DNA of 64,000 nucleotides, from contig NZ_JAVRIF010000005.1 of the NCBI RefSeq assembly GCF_031846185.1, positions 124,001-188,000 of the forward strand. Direction: 5' to 3'. The notes below the pieces were generated by a model that was not told the DNA's origin, did not search any database, and worked only from the letters and a program-made list of their open reading frames with translations. Source of the DNA: Thalassotalea_H castellviae (lineage in GTDB: Bacteria > Pseudomonadota > Gammaproteobacteria > Enterobacterales > Alteromonadaceae). Positions 28,160 to 37,051 of the stretch are shown here, piece by piece. The position numbers and the translations under genes are program-made. The number at the start of each line of letters is the position of its first letter. Position 1 is the stretch's first letter.

Positions 28160-28975
28160 TTACAGTAATTGTTCAACGAGTTTTTTGTCGGTTATATTCA
28201 GCTGATCAAATTGGCTATATTGTTGATGAGCAAGGTCGATATACTGGTCATTTTCTTTCGTATGATAAGAGCGCTCTTGGTACCATAAGCCATTAATTAA
28301 ATAACAACATGCTAAATAAGCGTGTACCAAATCAGCCTTTAATGACTTTTTGCTCTTGCCTTGATAACAATCAAAAATATAAGCAAAGTCACAGTTAGAT
28401 AAATTATTAATCGCGATAAACATCGCAACATCATATTCTGCACAGCAAATTGATGTACACTCATAATCAACTAACCAAGCATTGGCTCGCTTATCGATCA
28501 GTATATTCGTGAAGTTTAAATCGCCATGGCAAACCACTGGCTCAGACACTTGAGCAAAAGTATTAATTTTTTGATTCAACGTCATTAAAAATGATTGCTG
28601 TGCTTGAGTAAACGCATTCATTTTTATTTGCGCTTCAATTAATGACTTTATCGACAGGGACGAAATTTTATCAATTGGCGTTACTTGATGAAAATTTTGC
28701 AATAACCTCATCGCAACCGCGATTTTCTCTGAGATCGTATATTGATTTTCAAAGAGTGAATAGCCTTCAATATATTGCGTGACTAACCAATCTTTCGATT
28801 GATAAATAACAGAAGGCGAGAGATTTAGAGCGGCAGAAGACTGAGCAACTAATCGTTCGTTTTGTTCAGTAGACGGATGTGAAGATAAAGACTTAACAAA
28901 ATACTTAGCTGATTTTTGACTTTCAAGATTAACGGCAGTAACGATATAACAATGATGACTGAGGCCTAATAACAC
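28160..28975 (-). CDS. Aminoglycoside/choline-kinase-fold phosphotransferase, probable thiamine kinase; start codon uncertain
   Basis: A small-molecule kinase of the APH/choline kinase fold. Counting from the GTG at 28975 (271 residues), it has the Brenner-type catalytic motif CHGDLNFTN (149-157) and the Mg-binding DYE (170-172). As last gene of a TPP-riboswitch operon it is likely a thiamine kinase that traps imported thiamine as thiamine phosphate. The start is odd. The GTG directly abuts its only purine-rich site, and the frame stays open upstream to a stop at 29087-29089 with coding-like sequence (IKALTCFDGYICAIERVLLG). There is no ATG, GTG or TTG in that extension, only CTG (29086), ATA (29044) and ATT (e.g. 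29032). A non-canonical start or an N-terminal frameshift is likely. Confidence 0.72.
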   Translation of the reverse strand: MLLGLSHHCYIVTAVNLESQKSAKYFVKSLSSHPSTEQNERLVAQSSAALNLSPSVIYQSKDWLVTQYIEGYSLFENQYTISEKIAVAMRLLQNFHQVTPIDKISSLSIKSLIEAQIKMNAFTQAQQSFLMTLNQKINTFAQVSEPVVCHGDLNFTNILIDKRANAWLVDYECTSICCAEYDVAMFIAINNLSNCDFAYIFDCYQGKSKKSLKADLVHAYLACCYLINGLWYQERSYHTKENDQYIDLAHQQYSQFDQLNITDKKLVEQLL

Positions 28976-29060
28976 CCTTTCAATAGCACAAATATAACCA
29001 TCAAAACAAGTAAGTGCTTTAATACGTTGAATATCACTTTCTATAGAACCGAACTTATCC

Positions 29061-29696
29061 TTATGGTTGTGCCGTTGATGTTTCAGTTAAAACCTCATTT
29101 TGTTTTCGTTGTTTAAATTTAGTTGACCATTGAAAGTAACCATATAAAGCCATAAAAAAATATAACACTAAAAGTGCTGCGGTTGGCTCTAAATCTTTTG
29201 CAAGGTAAAGGTAAACAGAAACTGCATTAATTACAATCCAATACAGCCAATTTTCTAATACTTTTTGCGCCACTAAGTAAGTGGTAAAAACAGAAAACAC
29301 GGTTGTTGCTGAGTCAAGATATGGATAGTGGGTAGGTGTATTGGTTGCCATTAACAAGCCCACAACCATAGAAATAATACTTAACAGTAAAATAGCTTTG
29401 ACATGAAAGCTCAAAGACCAAGATTGAATATATAAAGTTTTCTGCGGACGTTTATTAATATAATACCAACAATACCAACCATAAATTGCCATTGCAAAAT
29501 AATATACTTGTAGCAGGCTTTCCATCCATAAATACACGTCATAAAAAATAACGGTATAGATAACCGTACTGATTAAAGCCGCCGGCCAACACCAAATATT
29601 TTCTTTGGCAGCAAGCACAACATAAATCAATGCTGAAGCAACGGCAATTAATTCCCAAAAAGGCAATTGAGTAAAATAGGCAATTGTTTCAGTCAT
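29061..29696 (-). CDS. pnuT: PnuT: thiamine transporter of the PnuC family
   Basis: A 211-residue inner-membrane protein with about seven hydrophobic helices. The motifs IWCWPAALISTVIY and the aromatic YYFAMAIYGWYCWYY segment are the family pattern of PnuC-type vitamin facilitators. PnuC itself carries nicotinamide riboside; family members behind TPP riboswitches have been assigned to thiamine (PnuT), which fits here because the operon is headed by a clear TPP element. Transport is facilitated diffusion and needs metabolic trapping, matching the downstream kinase. The ATG at 29696 lies 11 bp after the upstream stop; a TTG three codons earlier is an alternative start. Confidence 0.85.
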   Translation of the reverse strand: MTETIAYFTQLPFWELIAVASALIYVVLAAKENIWCWPAALISTVIYTVIFYDVYLWMESLLQVYYFAMAIYGWYCWYYINKRPQKTLYIQSWSLSFHVKAILLLSIISMVVGLLMATNTPTHYPYLDSATTVFSVFTTYLVAQKVLENWLYWIVINAVSVYLYLAKDLEPTAALLVLYFFMALYGYFQWSTKFKQRKQNEVLTETSTAQP

Positions 29697-29706
29697 ATTA
29701 TTCAAC

Positions 29707-29973
29707 TTAGCTTTCAGCTTCTACAACACTGCGGTTGCCACCAATAAACTTACAAATAAAAACTGCGGCATTTAATGTTTGATGCACATGTTTAATTTCT
29801 GACATCACTTTTTCAACAGCAAGATCATAGTCACCAAAGACTTGAGTACTCATGCCATTGGTGACCACTTCTAAGCCGTCAACATTTCTTAATCGCTTGA
29901 TGAACGCCCAAATCTCCGTTTTAAACTTTTCTTCTGCTAATGGGTATAAACTGATCTCAATCGATATTTCCAT
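29707..29973 (-). CDS. YkoF-like thiamine/HMP-binding small protein
   Basis: An 88-residue cytoplasmic protein of the thiamine-binding, YkoF/MTH1187-like ferredoxin-fold family. The start EISIEISLYPL (residues 2-12), GLEVVTNGMSTQVFGDYDLAVEKV (about 33-56) and the C-terminal AAVFICKFIGGNR fit the family. It has an excellent ribosome site (AAAGGTGAAG) two bases before the ATG. Its role is probably to bind thiamine or its pyrimidine moiety, but the physiological function of the single-domain proteins is not established. It lies between the TonB receptor and pnuT in the TPP-controlled operon. Confidence 0.8.
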   Translation of the reverse strand: MEISIEISLYPLAEEKFKTEIWAFIKRLRNVDGLEVVTNGMSTQVFGDYDLAVEKVMSEIKHVHQTLNAAVFICKFIGGNRSVVEAES

Positions 29974-30030
29974 TTCTTCACCTTTAATAAACTAATTCAT
30001 TATTGCGATTATCTACGCATATTATTGAAA

Positions 30031-32190
30031 CTAAAATTGATAGTCTAATGTAACACCAACTTGTCTAGGTGCCGCATAACGCTCAAATTTTTTCGCAGCC
30101 CAGTCAATATCGGGTTCATTGCCGAAGTAAAACCCTCGGGTCGCCACTTTTTCATCCGTTAGGTTACGTGCCCATAAATACACTGACCACGATTGAGTTT
30201 CATAACCAATACGAGCATTAATCAATTGATTACTTGACGATTTTTCAGAATGACTATCTGAGAAGTAAAAGCTGCTTTTGCCCGAAGTTGAAACGTTAAC
30301 AAACACACCAGAATCACTTATATAACTTCCACCTAAGCTATACGTGTTTTTAGGAGCATGAGCTAAAGTTCTATCAGAAATATCAATAGTTGACCCGTAT
30401 TTATCAAAATACGCATAGTTATCATAACGAGCATCTAAATACCCCAATGTAGCATATACATTCAAATTAGCGGTCACTTGCCAAGTTAAATCAAGCTCTG
30501 CTCCGTAACTAGTTGAACTCGTTGCGTTAGCAGTATAAATAGTAAAACGTTGCGGGTTATTTGGATCTTGTTGCGATGCGTTGACTTGCTGGTCTTTTCT
30601 GTCCATGTAGAAAAAAGCGACGCGAGAATGAATCTTATTATTCAAATACGACGAATCTAGACCAAATTCGTAGTTGAGCAAGGTTTCAGTATCAAACTCT
30701 TTAAATTGGCTTAACTCAGCCGGTAAACCCATATTAAAACCACCCGCTTTATAACCCTTAGCAATGCGAACATAGGCGTTATGGTCGTTATTTAGTGCTT
30801 TACTTAGAGCAATATGACCACCCCACATGGTTTCACTTGGAGAAAAACTGTCTTGTTCGCTATCAATATAATCGCTGTCTCTATTTTCAACCCGTAAACC
30901 TACCGATAACTGATAGTCTTCTGACAAAGTGCTGTCTAGCTGAGCAAATATTGCCATATTTTTAGCTTGATATTGAGACACTAATATTTCATCTTCCCAA
31001 CCATTGTAATAAGACTCAAGATCATTCTCTTCGTCTAACTTGCTCACATAAATTCCTGCTAACCAATCCGTTGTCTGGTTAAATATTTTATGGCTTGATT
31101 TATTATTCAAACGAATTTCTTGTGACCAAACGTCTCTATCTGCCTCTTTATCCCATAAATATTCATACACACACGGGATTTGATCGCTGTCATCACCATT
31201 GCCATTTTCATCATAATAATCTGTACAGCTTTTCTCTGCCCAATAGTTAGCATTCGCCCAATCACCATCAAAGGCATTATGATGATCTGTGCTAGTAAAG
31301 CTTGAAATTGCCGTTAATTCAGCCGAAGTAAAGCCCGAATAATTAAATTTTAACGAGCTACCAGACGATTTTTGTTTATCGATACCAGGATGGTCAGTGA
31401 GAGTATCAAAACCATTATTGTCTAATGTCCAAACATCGTACCCATTGTCCATATCAGCAAATAACAAGGTAAAATCAACCGTTAATTCGTCACTTGCTTG
31501 GTAAGCAAGTTTCAACTTACCGCTTAGCTCATCAATACCATTGGTGTCGTCTTTAGCTAAAAATAAGTTGTCTCTAAAACCATTTTGTTGGTGTTGCTCT
31601 ATGCTCACGCGATAATTTAAACGCTCACTTAATGCGCCTGTGCTAAAACCAGCGACGTTTATTAAATCATCGTTACCAAACGAAGTTTTAATACCATGTT
31701 CTGACACATCTGAAGGAGCATTAGACTGAATATACACCATGCCCGCCAATGCATTCGCACCAAAACGAGTACCTTGTGGGCCGCGCAACACTTCTACTTG
31801 GTTAACATCATACATACTCGCTGCCATGCCTAAGCCAGATAAGTCGATATCATCAACAATAAAACCTACCGAAGAATTAGGCGCCCCACTGTATTGAGAA
31901 CGTTCGCCTACGCCACGTATTTGCAAAAATTTAGGACGAGAAGATTCGCCCGAAAAATTAACATTAGCCACACTTGCTAATACATTTTCAAAATGCTGGT
32001 CGCCTTGTGCCAATATTTGTTCGGAGGTAACAACAGCAATACTGGTAGGTGCTTGGGCAAGGGATTGTTGTTTAAAGTTTGAAGTAACCGTAATGCTTTC
32101 AATGGCTTCCTCTTGCTCAGAAGCATACGCATTTGCAGATAAAAAACTAAAAGATGTAAGAATAGCGAGTGAAGATTTAACTAGATTCAT
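30031..32190 (-). CDS. TonB-dependent outer-membrane receptor for thiamine
   Basis: A 719-residue receptor with a signal peptide (cleavage near NAYAS, about residue 23), TonB-box-like ESITVTS (about 30-36), the plug domain (SIAVVTSEQIL, about 46-56; LQIRGVGERSQYSG; VEVLRGPQGTRFGANALAGMVYI, about 133-155), and a beta-barrel ending LDYQF. It resembles the iron-siderophore class by sequence, but the TPP riboswitch in its leader and the downstream PnuT, YkoF-like and kinase genes show that thiamine or a thiamine precursor is the substrate. It would bring thiamine across the outer membrane using TonB energy. The translation start overlaps an RNA hairpin discussed separately. Confidence 0.9.
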   Translation of the reverse strand: MNLVKSSLAILTSFSFLSANAYASEQEEAIESITVTSNFKQQSLAQAPTSIAVVTSEQILAQGDQHFENVLASVANVNFSGESSRPKFLQIRGVGERSQYSGAPNSSVGFIVDDIDLSGLGMAASMYDVNQVEVLRGPQGTRFGANALAGMVYIQSNAPSDVSEHGIKTSFGNDDLINVAGFSTGALSERLNYRVSIEQHQQNGFRDNLFLAKDDTNGIDELSGKLKLAYQASDELTVDFTLLFADMDNGYDVWTLDNNGFDTLTDHPGIDKQKSSGSSLKFNYSGFTSAELTAISSFTSTDHHNAFDGDWANANYWAEKSCTDYYDENGNGDDSDQIPCVYEYLWDKEADRDVWSQEIRLNNKSSHKIFNQTTDWLAGIYVSKLDEENDLESYYNGWEDEILVSQYQAKNMAIFAQLDSTLSEDYQLSVGLRVENRDSDYIDSEQDSFSPSETMWGGHIALSKALNNDHNAYVRIAKGYKAGGFNMGLPAELSQFKEFDTETLLNYEFGLDSSYLNNKIHSRVAFFYMDRKDQQVNASQQDPNNPQRFTIYTANATSSTSYGAELDLTWQVTANLNVYATLGYLDARYDNYAYFDKYGSTIDISDRTLAHAPKNTYSLGGSYISDSGVFVNVSTSGKSSFYFSDSHSEKSSSNQLINARIGYETQSWSVYLWARNLTDEKVATRGFYFGNEPDIDWAAKKFERYAAPRQVGVTLDYQF

Positions 32191-32193
32191 GTG

Positions 32194-32230
32194 GCTCTCA
32201 TATTATTAATCGAATAATACAATAGAGAGC
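32194..32230 (-). promoter_or_regulatory. Ribosome-site-sequestering hairpin of the TPP riboswitch
   Basis: On the minus-strand transcript, GCTCUC (32225-32230) can pair with GAGAGC (32194-32199), which contains the probable Shine-Dalgarno sequence of the receptor gene (ATG at 32190). An alternative 12-base pairing between 32249-32260 and 32201-32212, with one G-U, would exclude this hairpin. This is the expected expression platform for translational control. Confidence 0.65.
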
Positions 32231-32264
32231 AAATTATCAAAGATCGATCGATCAATAATAAGTT

Positions 32265-32354
32265 AACCATCCCTACGTCGGCATTATCCGTATCAGGTAG
32301 TAAGGGTCAATCATCTCAGCATAAAAACACTAATGTTTTATGCACCCCTTGGTT
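32265..32354 (-). promoter_or_regulatory. TPP riboswitch (THI element)
   Basis: Read on the minus strand, the conserved core is complete: GGGGTGC at the 5' side, GCTGAGATGAT, ACCCTT, ACCTGATACGGATAATGCC and GCGTAGGGA-like GACGTAGGGA. P1 closes as AACCA (32350-32354) with TGGTT (32265-32269). The P3 arm is a hairpin in the AT-rich stretch TAAAACATTAGTGTTTTA. Thiamine pyrophosphate binding should turn off expression of the downstream receptor operon. It lies 74 bp upstream of the receptor start. Confidence 0.97.
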
Positions 32355-32414
32355 TGAGCAGGATAATAACAACTAATAATGTAATGTACATCTATTTTTA
32401 GGAATAAATTATAC

Positions 32415-32969
32415 TTACATTTTCTGAGTGTTCGTGTTTTTTATAGGCAGAAAACGTTTATTAATATAAAAATACTTCGCTGAATAGGCGCCAGCTCGAT
32501 AACAACCATAACAAATAAGGATCCAGAGTATAAAATGAGAAGCCGGTAATTTATTTGGCCAGTAAGTAAACCATATAGCCGCCGTGATCATATTTTTTAA
32601 AGAATCAACGAACATAGCGATCAGCGCACCTATGCTGAATAAATCAGTCACGTCTTTCCAGCGTGAAACCCCTAACCAAAAGTTAACAATTTGCAGAATC
32701 TCGATAATTAAAAAAGTCAGCATGGCAATTAAGCCATAAAATCCGCCGCCAAAGGTAACCCACTTTGAATGAAAAAACGGCAGGTTTTTCTTATTTTTTT
32801 TCGACAGTTGAGAAGGGTTCTCATCGTTTTTATCAAAGGCATTTTTAAAGGCAACGTTTGTCGACAAATAACCTTTTTGATACGAAAAAAATACCATCAA
32901 AAAGCTAAAAGCATAAACAGGTAAGCCAGTGAAAATTACAGCGAAAATAGCATCTTGAATTAATTCCAT
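32415..32969 (-). CDS. Unrecognised integral membrane protein
   Basis: I do not recognise this 184-residue protein. It has about four hydrophobic helices: residues 5-28, about 70-95, about 105-125 and about 140-160, with a Lys/Asn-rich hydrophilic loop (residues 35-66, including KKNKKNLPFF) after the first. The C-terminus is basic. No signal peptide or known motif is visible. It is oriented away from the TPP element, ending 60 bp upstream of it; the ribosome site is weak (AAGAGAC 10 bases before the ATG). It may be part of the accessory stretch that follows. Confidence 0.6.
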   Translation of the reverse strand: MELIQDAIFAVIFTGLPVYAFSFLMVFFSYQKGYLSTNVAFKNAFDKNDENPSQLSKKNKKNLPFFHSKWVTFGGGFYGLIAMLTFLIIEILQIVNFWLGVSRWKDVTDLFSIGALIAMFVDSLKNMITAAIWFTYWPNKLPASHFILWILICYGCYRAGAYSAKYFYINKRFLPIKNTNTQKM

Positions 32970-33209
32970 TTCTATTTGTCTCTTAATATGAAGAGTGTTC
33001 TTCTATAGCTAGTATTAAGTTACCACTTAGTGATTTCACTGTAAAACATTGGTTTAAGAGCGCTAATATTCACGGAAATACAGCTTGGTAAGTTTTGAAC
33101 AACGCTCGAAATAAAATATTAGGTATCGAGCAAAATTACTTAAACGATAATTTAAAAATCCCATAATTGTTATTATCTCTAGAAGTAAAAAGGCTCAAAA
33201 ACGCGTTGT

Positions 33210-33812
33210 CTATTGCTCTAATTTTTTGTTCAAATAACTTGAATACTCTCCATAGGATGAATCAGAGTCAAACTTAGCCAATTCAGGTAGCAAATATTGA
33301 TCTCTAAACTCTTCTGCAGACATAACGGCTCGTTGTTTATGGTTAATTTCAAATAAAATAATCTCCTTTTTAGCCCCTAATACCGAGACTTCTATATCGT
33401 AAATTCCATCTTCAATAAATTCAGCTTTGCCATCCCATTTGTTCAATAAATATTGATGTAATTCATCAGTGTCATCAACAAAAAGAAAGTCAGCTTCGCC
33501 AGTCAAAAATATATCTAATGAAGAAGTAGTATGACTTCCTCTAGATTCTTCCGATACAGTGCTATCGATTTCGCTTTCGATATCGATATTTCTTGAAATA
33601 TCCCTGTCAGTGATTTCACCATCTGACGATTTTATTGTTATTCGATAATCGGGTTGCTTTGAGAATTGATTAACGTCAATCTCTTGCTCTTCAGACTCAA
33701 TTTCAAGTGACGAACGATCGGTGATTAACGAGGTATTTTCCTCATCAGTAAGTGAAAGGTACCCCGCCACTAGCAAGACAAAGAGTGTGACCAAAACGAT
33801 AATTTTTTTCAT
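33210..33812 (-). CDS. Hypothetical single-helix envelope protein with acidic, Ser-rich linker
   Basis: Not recognised. The start at 33812 gives 200 residues beginning MKKIIVLVTLFVLLVAGYLSL, a signal anchor or uncleaved signal peptide. Residues about 25-105 are rich in Ser, Asp and Glu and look disordered, in keeping with an extended periplasmic linker. The C-terminal 90 residues look folded (GEADFLFVDDTDELHQYLLN, then alternating strands and a helix). A TTG start nine codons earlier is possible but would put charged residues before the hydrophobic helix. There is no clear neighbour relation; it stands alone between gene-free gaps. Confidence 0.55.
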   Translation of the reverse strand: MKKIIVLVTLFVLLVAGYLSLTDEENTSLITDRSSLEIESEEQEIDVNQFSKQPDYRITIKSSDGEITDRDISRNIDIESEIDSTVSEESRGSHTTSSLDIFLTGEADFLFVDDTDELHQYLLNKWDGKAEFIEDGIYDIEVSVLGAKKEIILFEINHKQRAVMSAEEFRDQYLLPELAKFDSDSSYGEYSSYLNKKLEQ

Positions 33813-34234
33813 GAAATGTTTTATCCGAATGTTGCTCAATCAGCAAAGCTGAGAATTTAGCAGTGTATACGGGTTTACCGTAATAATGAACTTGGCTATA
33901 TTAGCTTGGCTACATTCTATACAATATATAGCGACTAAATGTTTTTGAGCTTTTAATTTAAATATACGAAAAAGCAAAAACTTTACTTATACCTTCAATT
34001 CCTACAGGAGTAAAACGGCTTGGTAAGTTTATTGTTAGTGTGTGCTATTTAAATGTACTTTTATTTGCTGCCAGTTTTACTTATGCAAATGCCACGCTTT
34101 CACTCGATTAAGTATCGAAACACGAATGCAATGAAGTCAACGCTCTCATTTAAAAAGATCCAAGAGATATGGCCATATTACCTATCAACCAGTATCATCC
34201 AGCAAATTAAGCACTATATTTAAGGAGCAAGTTA
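33813..34234. other. Gene-free stretch with possible gene remnant
   Basis: No convincing gene. In one plus-strand frame, about 34005-34110 encodes a signal-peptide-like sequence (VLLFAASFTYANA then a stop soon after) preceded by an AGGAG at 34006; this could be the decayed 5' end of a secreted-protein gene. Another frame (34053-34223) is open for 56 codons without recognisable features. Confidence 0.35.
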
Positions 34235-34528
34235 ATGCAAAAAATGGCTAACTTATTTTTATGTTCAGCATTGTTTGTGTGCTTACAAGTTTTTAAACCA
34301 ACAGTCTTTATGGAAGTGTATCGCTTTGCTTTTGACTTTAATCCTACCCTGTATAGTAATTGGGTGCTTTACAAAATGGTGTGGTCAAATATTCAAACAG
34401 GCAGTATGGCAGCAAAAGTAATGGTTCCATTATTACTCGCTGAAGTGGCGTGGTTTTTAATGCCTGTGGCACTACATAGGTTATTAACACATAAAAGCGG
34501 CACCAAAAGAGACAAATGTAGAACATAA
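34235..34528 (+). CDS. Hypothetical small membrane protein
   Basis: A 97-residue protein with a near-perfect ribosome site (AAGGAG, 7 bases before the ATG), which argues that it is truly translated. It has a hydrophobic helix at residues 5-25, possibly a signal sequence, and a second at about 61-83 (MVPLLLAEVAWFLMPVAL), then a basic tail. No family was recognised. It is the only plus-strand gene in the 32.4-43 kb accessory region and is convergent with the large propeller protein gene. Confidence 0.6.
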   Translation: MQKMANLFLCSALFVCLQVFKPTVFMEVYRFAFDFNPTLYSNWVLYKMVWSNIQTGSMAAKVMVPLLLAEVAWFLMPVALHRLLTHKSGTKRDKCRT

Positions 34529-34742
34529 ACACACCCATTTTGATTAATCAGCGATACTTGACCAGAACAAATGATTGTTATCAAGTAGCTTCAAAATATA
34601 TAACTTGTTATCAAATAGCTATGTTATAAAATTCCACCCAAAATTAAGGCAGAGGCTCTCTATTTTTTTGCCATTGAGCGCCTCTTCGAGTGTAAATGAA
34701 ATCCTTTTATTGATTATGTTTCAAAAAATCAATTGACCTAAA

Positions 34743-36911
34743 CTATGTATTCCCCTGCAGATAACGCTCCCACATACGGTGTTGTCGAGTTAACTCATCA
34801 GCAGTTTCTCGGTCTTGGGCTGCCTTTTCAAAATGTTGTTCGATCATGTCTGATTGTTTAGCCACATGTCGTTTTAAGTCTTTAACGTTATCGTTGATAT
34901 TATCTAACTTAGTCGATAATGAGCGCATTGCTCGACTAAAATCTCGATGAAAATCTTTAAATTCTTCAGACTCTAAATGACGTAACGTTGCATCTTGGCC
35001 TGGGTACATGTCTTGCAACAGAGTATTCATCCGATCAATGACTAATAAATACCCCGTATTGTCATAACGATATTGATTAGCAATACGCGATATTTGTTTT
35101 GAACGTACTAACAAACGACGCGAAAGTTCTTCGTCGCTACTAAAGTAACTTGAGTATTCATCTTCTTCTAATTCTCTTGCATTATCAGTTGCTTGATTCA
35201 CTTGTGGGGCAAATGGATAAGCAATGATAAAGTCGTTATAACTGGCGATAGTGCCTCTGTCGTCTGCGAGCTCAAATGCGCGCTTATATAAGGTAAGTAA
35301 CGCCTCTTGGGTGTGTTCACTTTGCGGGACATGCTTAATATACCACTGATACGACGCGATGTTATCAGCCTCTTTTACGCGTTGATAAACTTTGTTAAAT
35401 ACCGCGTTTGTCACACTTGCATCGTCATTAAATTTATCAGCCAAGGCCAAATAGTCAGTTAGCTTTGTTGTATCTGGGTAACGTGCTATGGCATCAAGTA
35501 AGCTGTCTCTTTTTATTTGAGCAGGAATATAGTCAGATTCGGCAAGTGCAATTAATCTTTTATAATCATCGTTATTTTTTAAAACGCTATGCAACGATTG
35601 ATAGGCGAGTACTCGATTTTCTTTGTTACCAAGCAAATCACTGTTAATAAGTGTTTGCAATAGTTTTACATCTCCATTGTTTTTAGCTTGGTTAATGTGC
35701 TGCTTGGCAAGTGTGTACCAGTCTGTTTTTAATTGCTCAATCCATTGCCTTCTCTCTGGAAAATAGCGACTTAGCGGTACATCATTTTGCTGATATAACG
35801 CCGCTAGTTTGGTTAATTGCACCATTCCTGATAATTGCTTCGCTTTTTCAGTTTCTTCAAGCAATTGCTCTGTATAAGCGCTAGAGGTGAGCTCGAGGGC
35901 ATGTTTACGTAATTGATGATAATTATCGCCTGTTTCTCCTATCTTCATTAATATTTTTTCTTGTTGCCAATCGGCGATAAATATTTCGTACTTATCTTTT
36001 TTGAGAAACTCTGTCGGGGCAAATACGGTAACTAAGGGTAAGTTACCTTGGTCAATAAAATCTACTTTTGCATAATGCGTATCATTTGGTGATAGTTTTT
36101 TTGTTTCAAGCTCTTTAATTAAACGGCCGGTATTAACATCAAGTATATAAATGCTTCCACCTACCGATAATGCCGTATTGTTATCTTTTGAAAAGCGCAA
36201 TTGCCCTCTACCAAATTCAGTGCCGGAAACCACGAAACCAGATCGCTTACGAGTATTATGATTATAAAGTTGCTTACCGGTTGCTAAATCCCAAGTGACA
36301 ATACCGTATTCAACAATCGAAATTAATTTAGTATCATCTGGCGTAATAGCGATTGATTTCACTTCCCGACTATTGTCGAATTTAGCATTTTCTAACGGTA
36401 GACGTTTGCCTGAATCAACGTCAAATACGGCTAAACGATCGTGTTTTTCAAACACCAATCGTTTACCTGAAGCGGAAAACTCTGCTCTGCCATCCCAGTC
36501 ACCACCTTTTATTTTTTGAATGAGTTTTACCGGGTTGGTCTGATAGATATAAAAATAGTCTTCGCTACTGTTCCAGCGTTCAAACCAAAAACCGAAGCGT
36601 TCACCATTTGGTGCCATGGTAAAGTTATAATACCGACCTCCAATAGGACTGTAAGGATTTTGATTATAATCAAGCTTATAAGACACCTTATTTTCTTGGA
36701 AAATAATATCACCCGTTTCAAGGTTTTTAACCGTTACGCCATTACAAGATGAAGCATGACTTTTACAACTCTTACCTGTTATGGCAAGTTTTCCTGATTC
36801 GTCGGTTTGATTTAACACATCCTGATTGCTAGGTCTTGTAGATGCATCAACAAGCGTAGACATACATGCAAATACTAAAGAACATACAATGACGATATTA
36901 TATTTTTTCAT
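34743..36911 (-). CDS. Large exported protein: beta-propeller-like N-terminal half, helical repeats, C-terminal coiled coil
   Basis: Not recognised as a named family. It has 722 residues and a signal peptide (cleavage near VDAST, about residue 24) without a lipobox. Residues about 95-320 show WD/YVTN-type propeller repeats (GKRLVFEKHDRLAVFDVDSGKRLPL; IAITPDDTKLISIVEYGIVTWDLATGKQLY; LRFSKDNNTALSVGGSIYILDVNTGRLIKEL). Residues about 360-620 are helical and repeat-like, with short units around LLxLYKRAFELADDRGTIASYNDFI. The last 65 residues form a coiled coil (KLDNINDNVKDLKRHVAKQSD), rich in charged residues. It probably acts as a periplasmic scaffold or sensor. The ORF is intact, and several inverted repeats lie upstream. 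Confidence 0.7.
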   Translation of the reverse strand: MKKYNIVIVCSLVFACMSTLVDASTRPSNQDVLNQTDESGKLAITGKSCKSHASSCNGVTVKNLETGDIIFQENKVSYKLDYNQNPYSPIGGRYYNFTMAPNGERFGFWFERWNSSEDYFYIYQTNPVKLIQKIKGGDWDGRAEFSASGKRLVFEKHDRLAVFDVDSGKRLPLENAKFDNSREVKSIAITPDDTKLISIVEYGIVTWDLATGKQLYNHNTRKRSGFVVSGTEFGRGQLRFSKDNNTALSVGGSIYILDVNTGRLIKELETKKLSPNDTHYAKVDFIDQGNLPLVTVFAPTEFLKKDKYEIFIADWQQEKILMKIGETGDNYHQLRKHALELTSSAYTEQLLEETEKAKQLSGMVQLTKLAALYQQNDVPLSRYFPERRQWIEQLKTDWYTLAKQHINQAKNNGDVKLLQTLINSDLLGNKENRVLAYQSLHSVLKNNDDYKRLIALAESDYIPAQIKRDSLLDAIARYPDTTKLTDYLALADKFNDDASVTNAVFNKVYQRVKEADNIASYQWYIKHVPQSEHTQEALLTLYKRAFELADDRGTIASYNDFIIAYPFAPQVNQATDNARELEEDEYSSYFSSDEELSRRLLVRSKQISRIANQYRYDNTGYLLVIDRMNTLLQDMYPGQDATLRHLESEEFKDFHRDFSRAMRSLSTKLDNINDNVKDLKRHVAKQSDMIEQHFEKAAQDRETADELTRQHRMWERYLQGNT

Positions 36912-36977
36912 TAAAATTCCTTCTAAAAATACGGGCTATTATTAAATTAATGTTAGATTAATGCATTTATATTCCAG

Positions 36978-36999
36978 ATTCTATGTAAGCGCATAGAAT
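36978..36999. repeat. Inverted repeat upstream of the propeller protein gene
   Basis: The 8-base perfect arms ATTCTATG and CATAGAAT flank TAAGCG, about 65-90 bp upstream of the start at 36911. The position suits a regulator-binding dyad. Confidence 0.5.
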
Positions 37000-37051
37000 T
37001 CTATAAAATATCTAACTAAAATAATTAATTAGATCTAATGAAAACCATTTT

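Noticed and set aside
33083..34031. 13-base direct repeat GCTTGGTAAGTTT at 33083-33095 and 34019-34031
   Set aside because: Only two copies and no conserved flanks; chance similarity in AT-rich sequence cannot be excluded.
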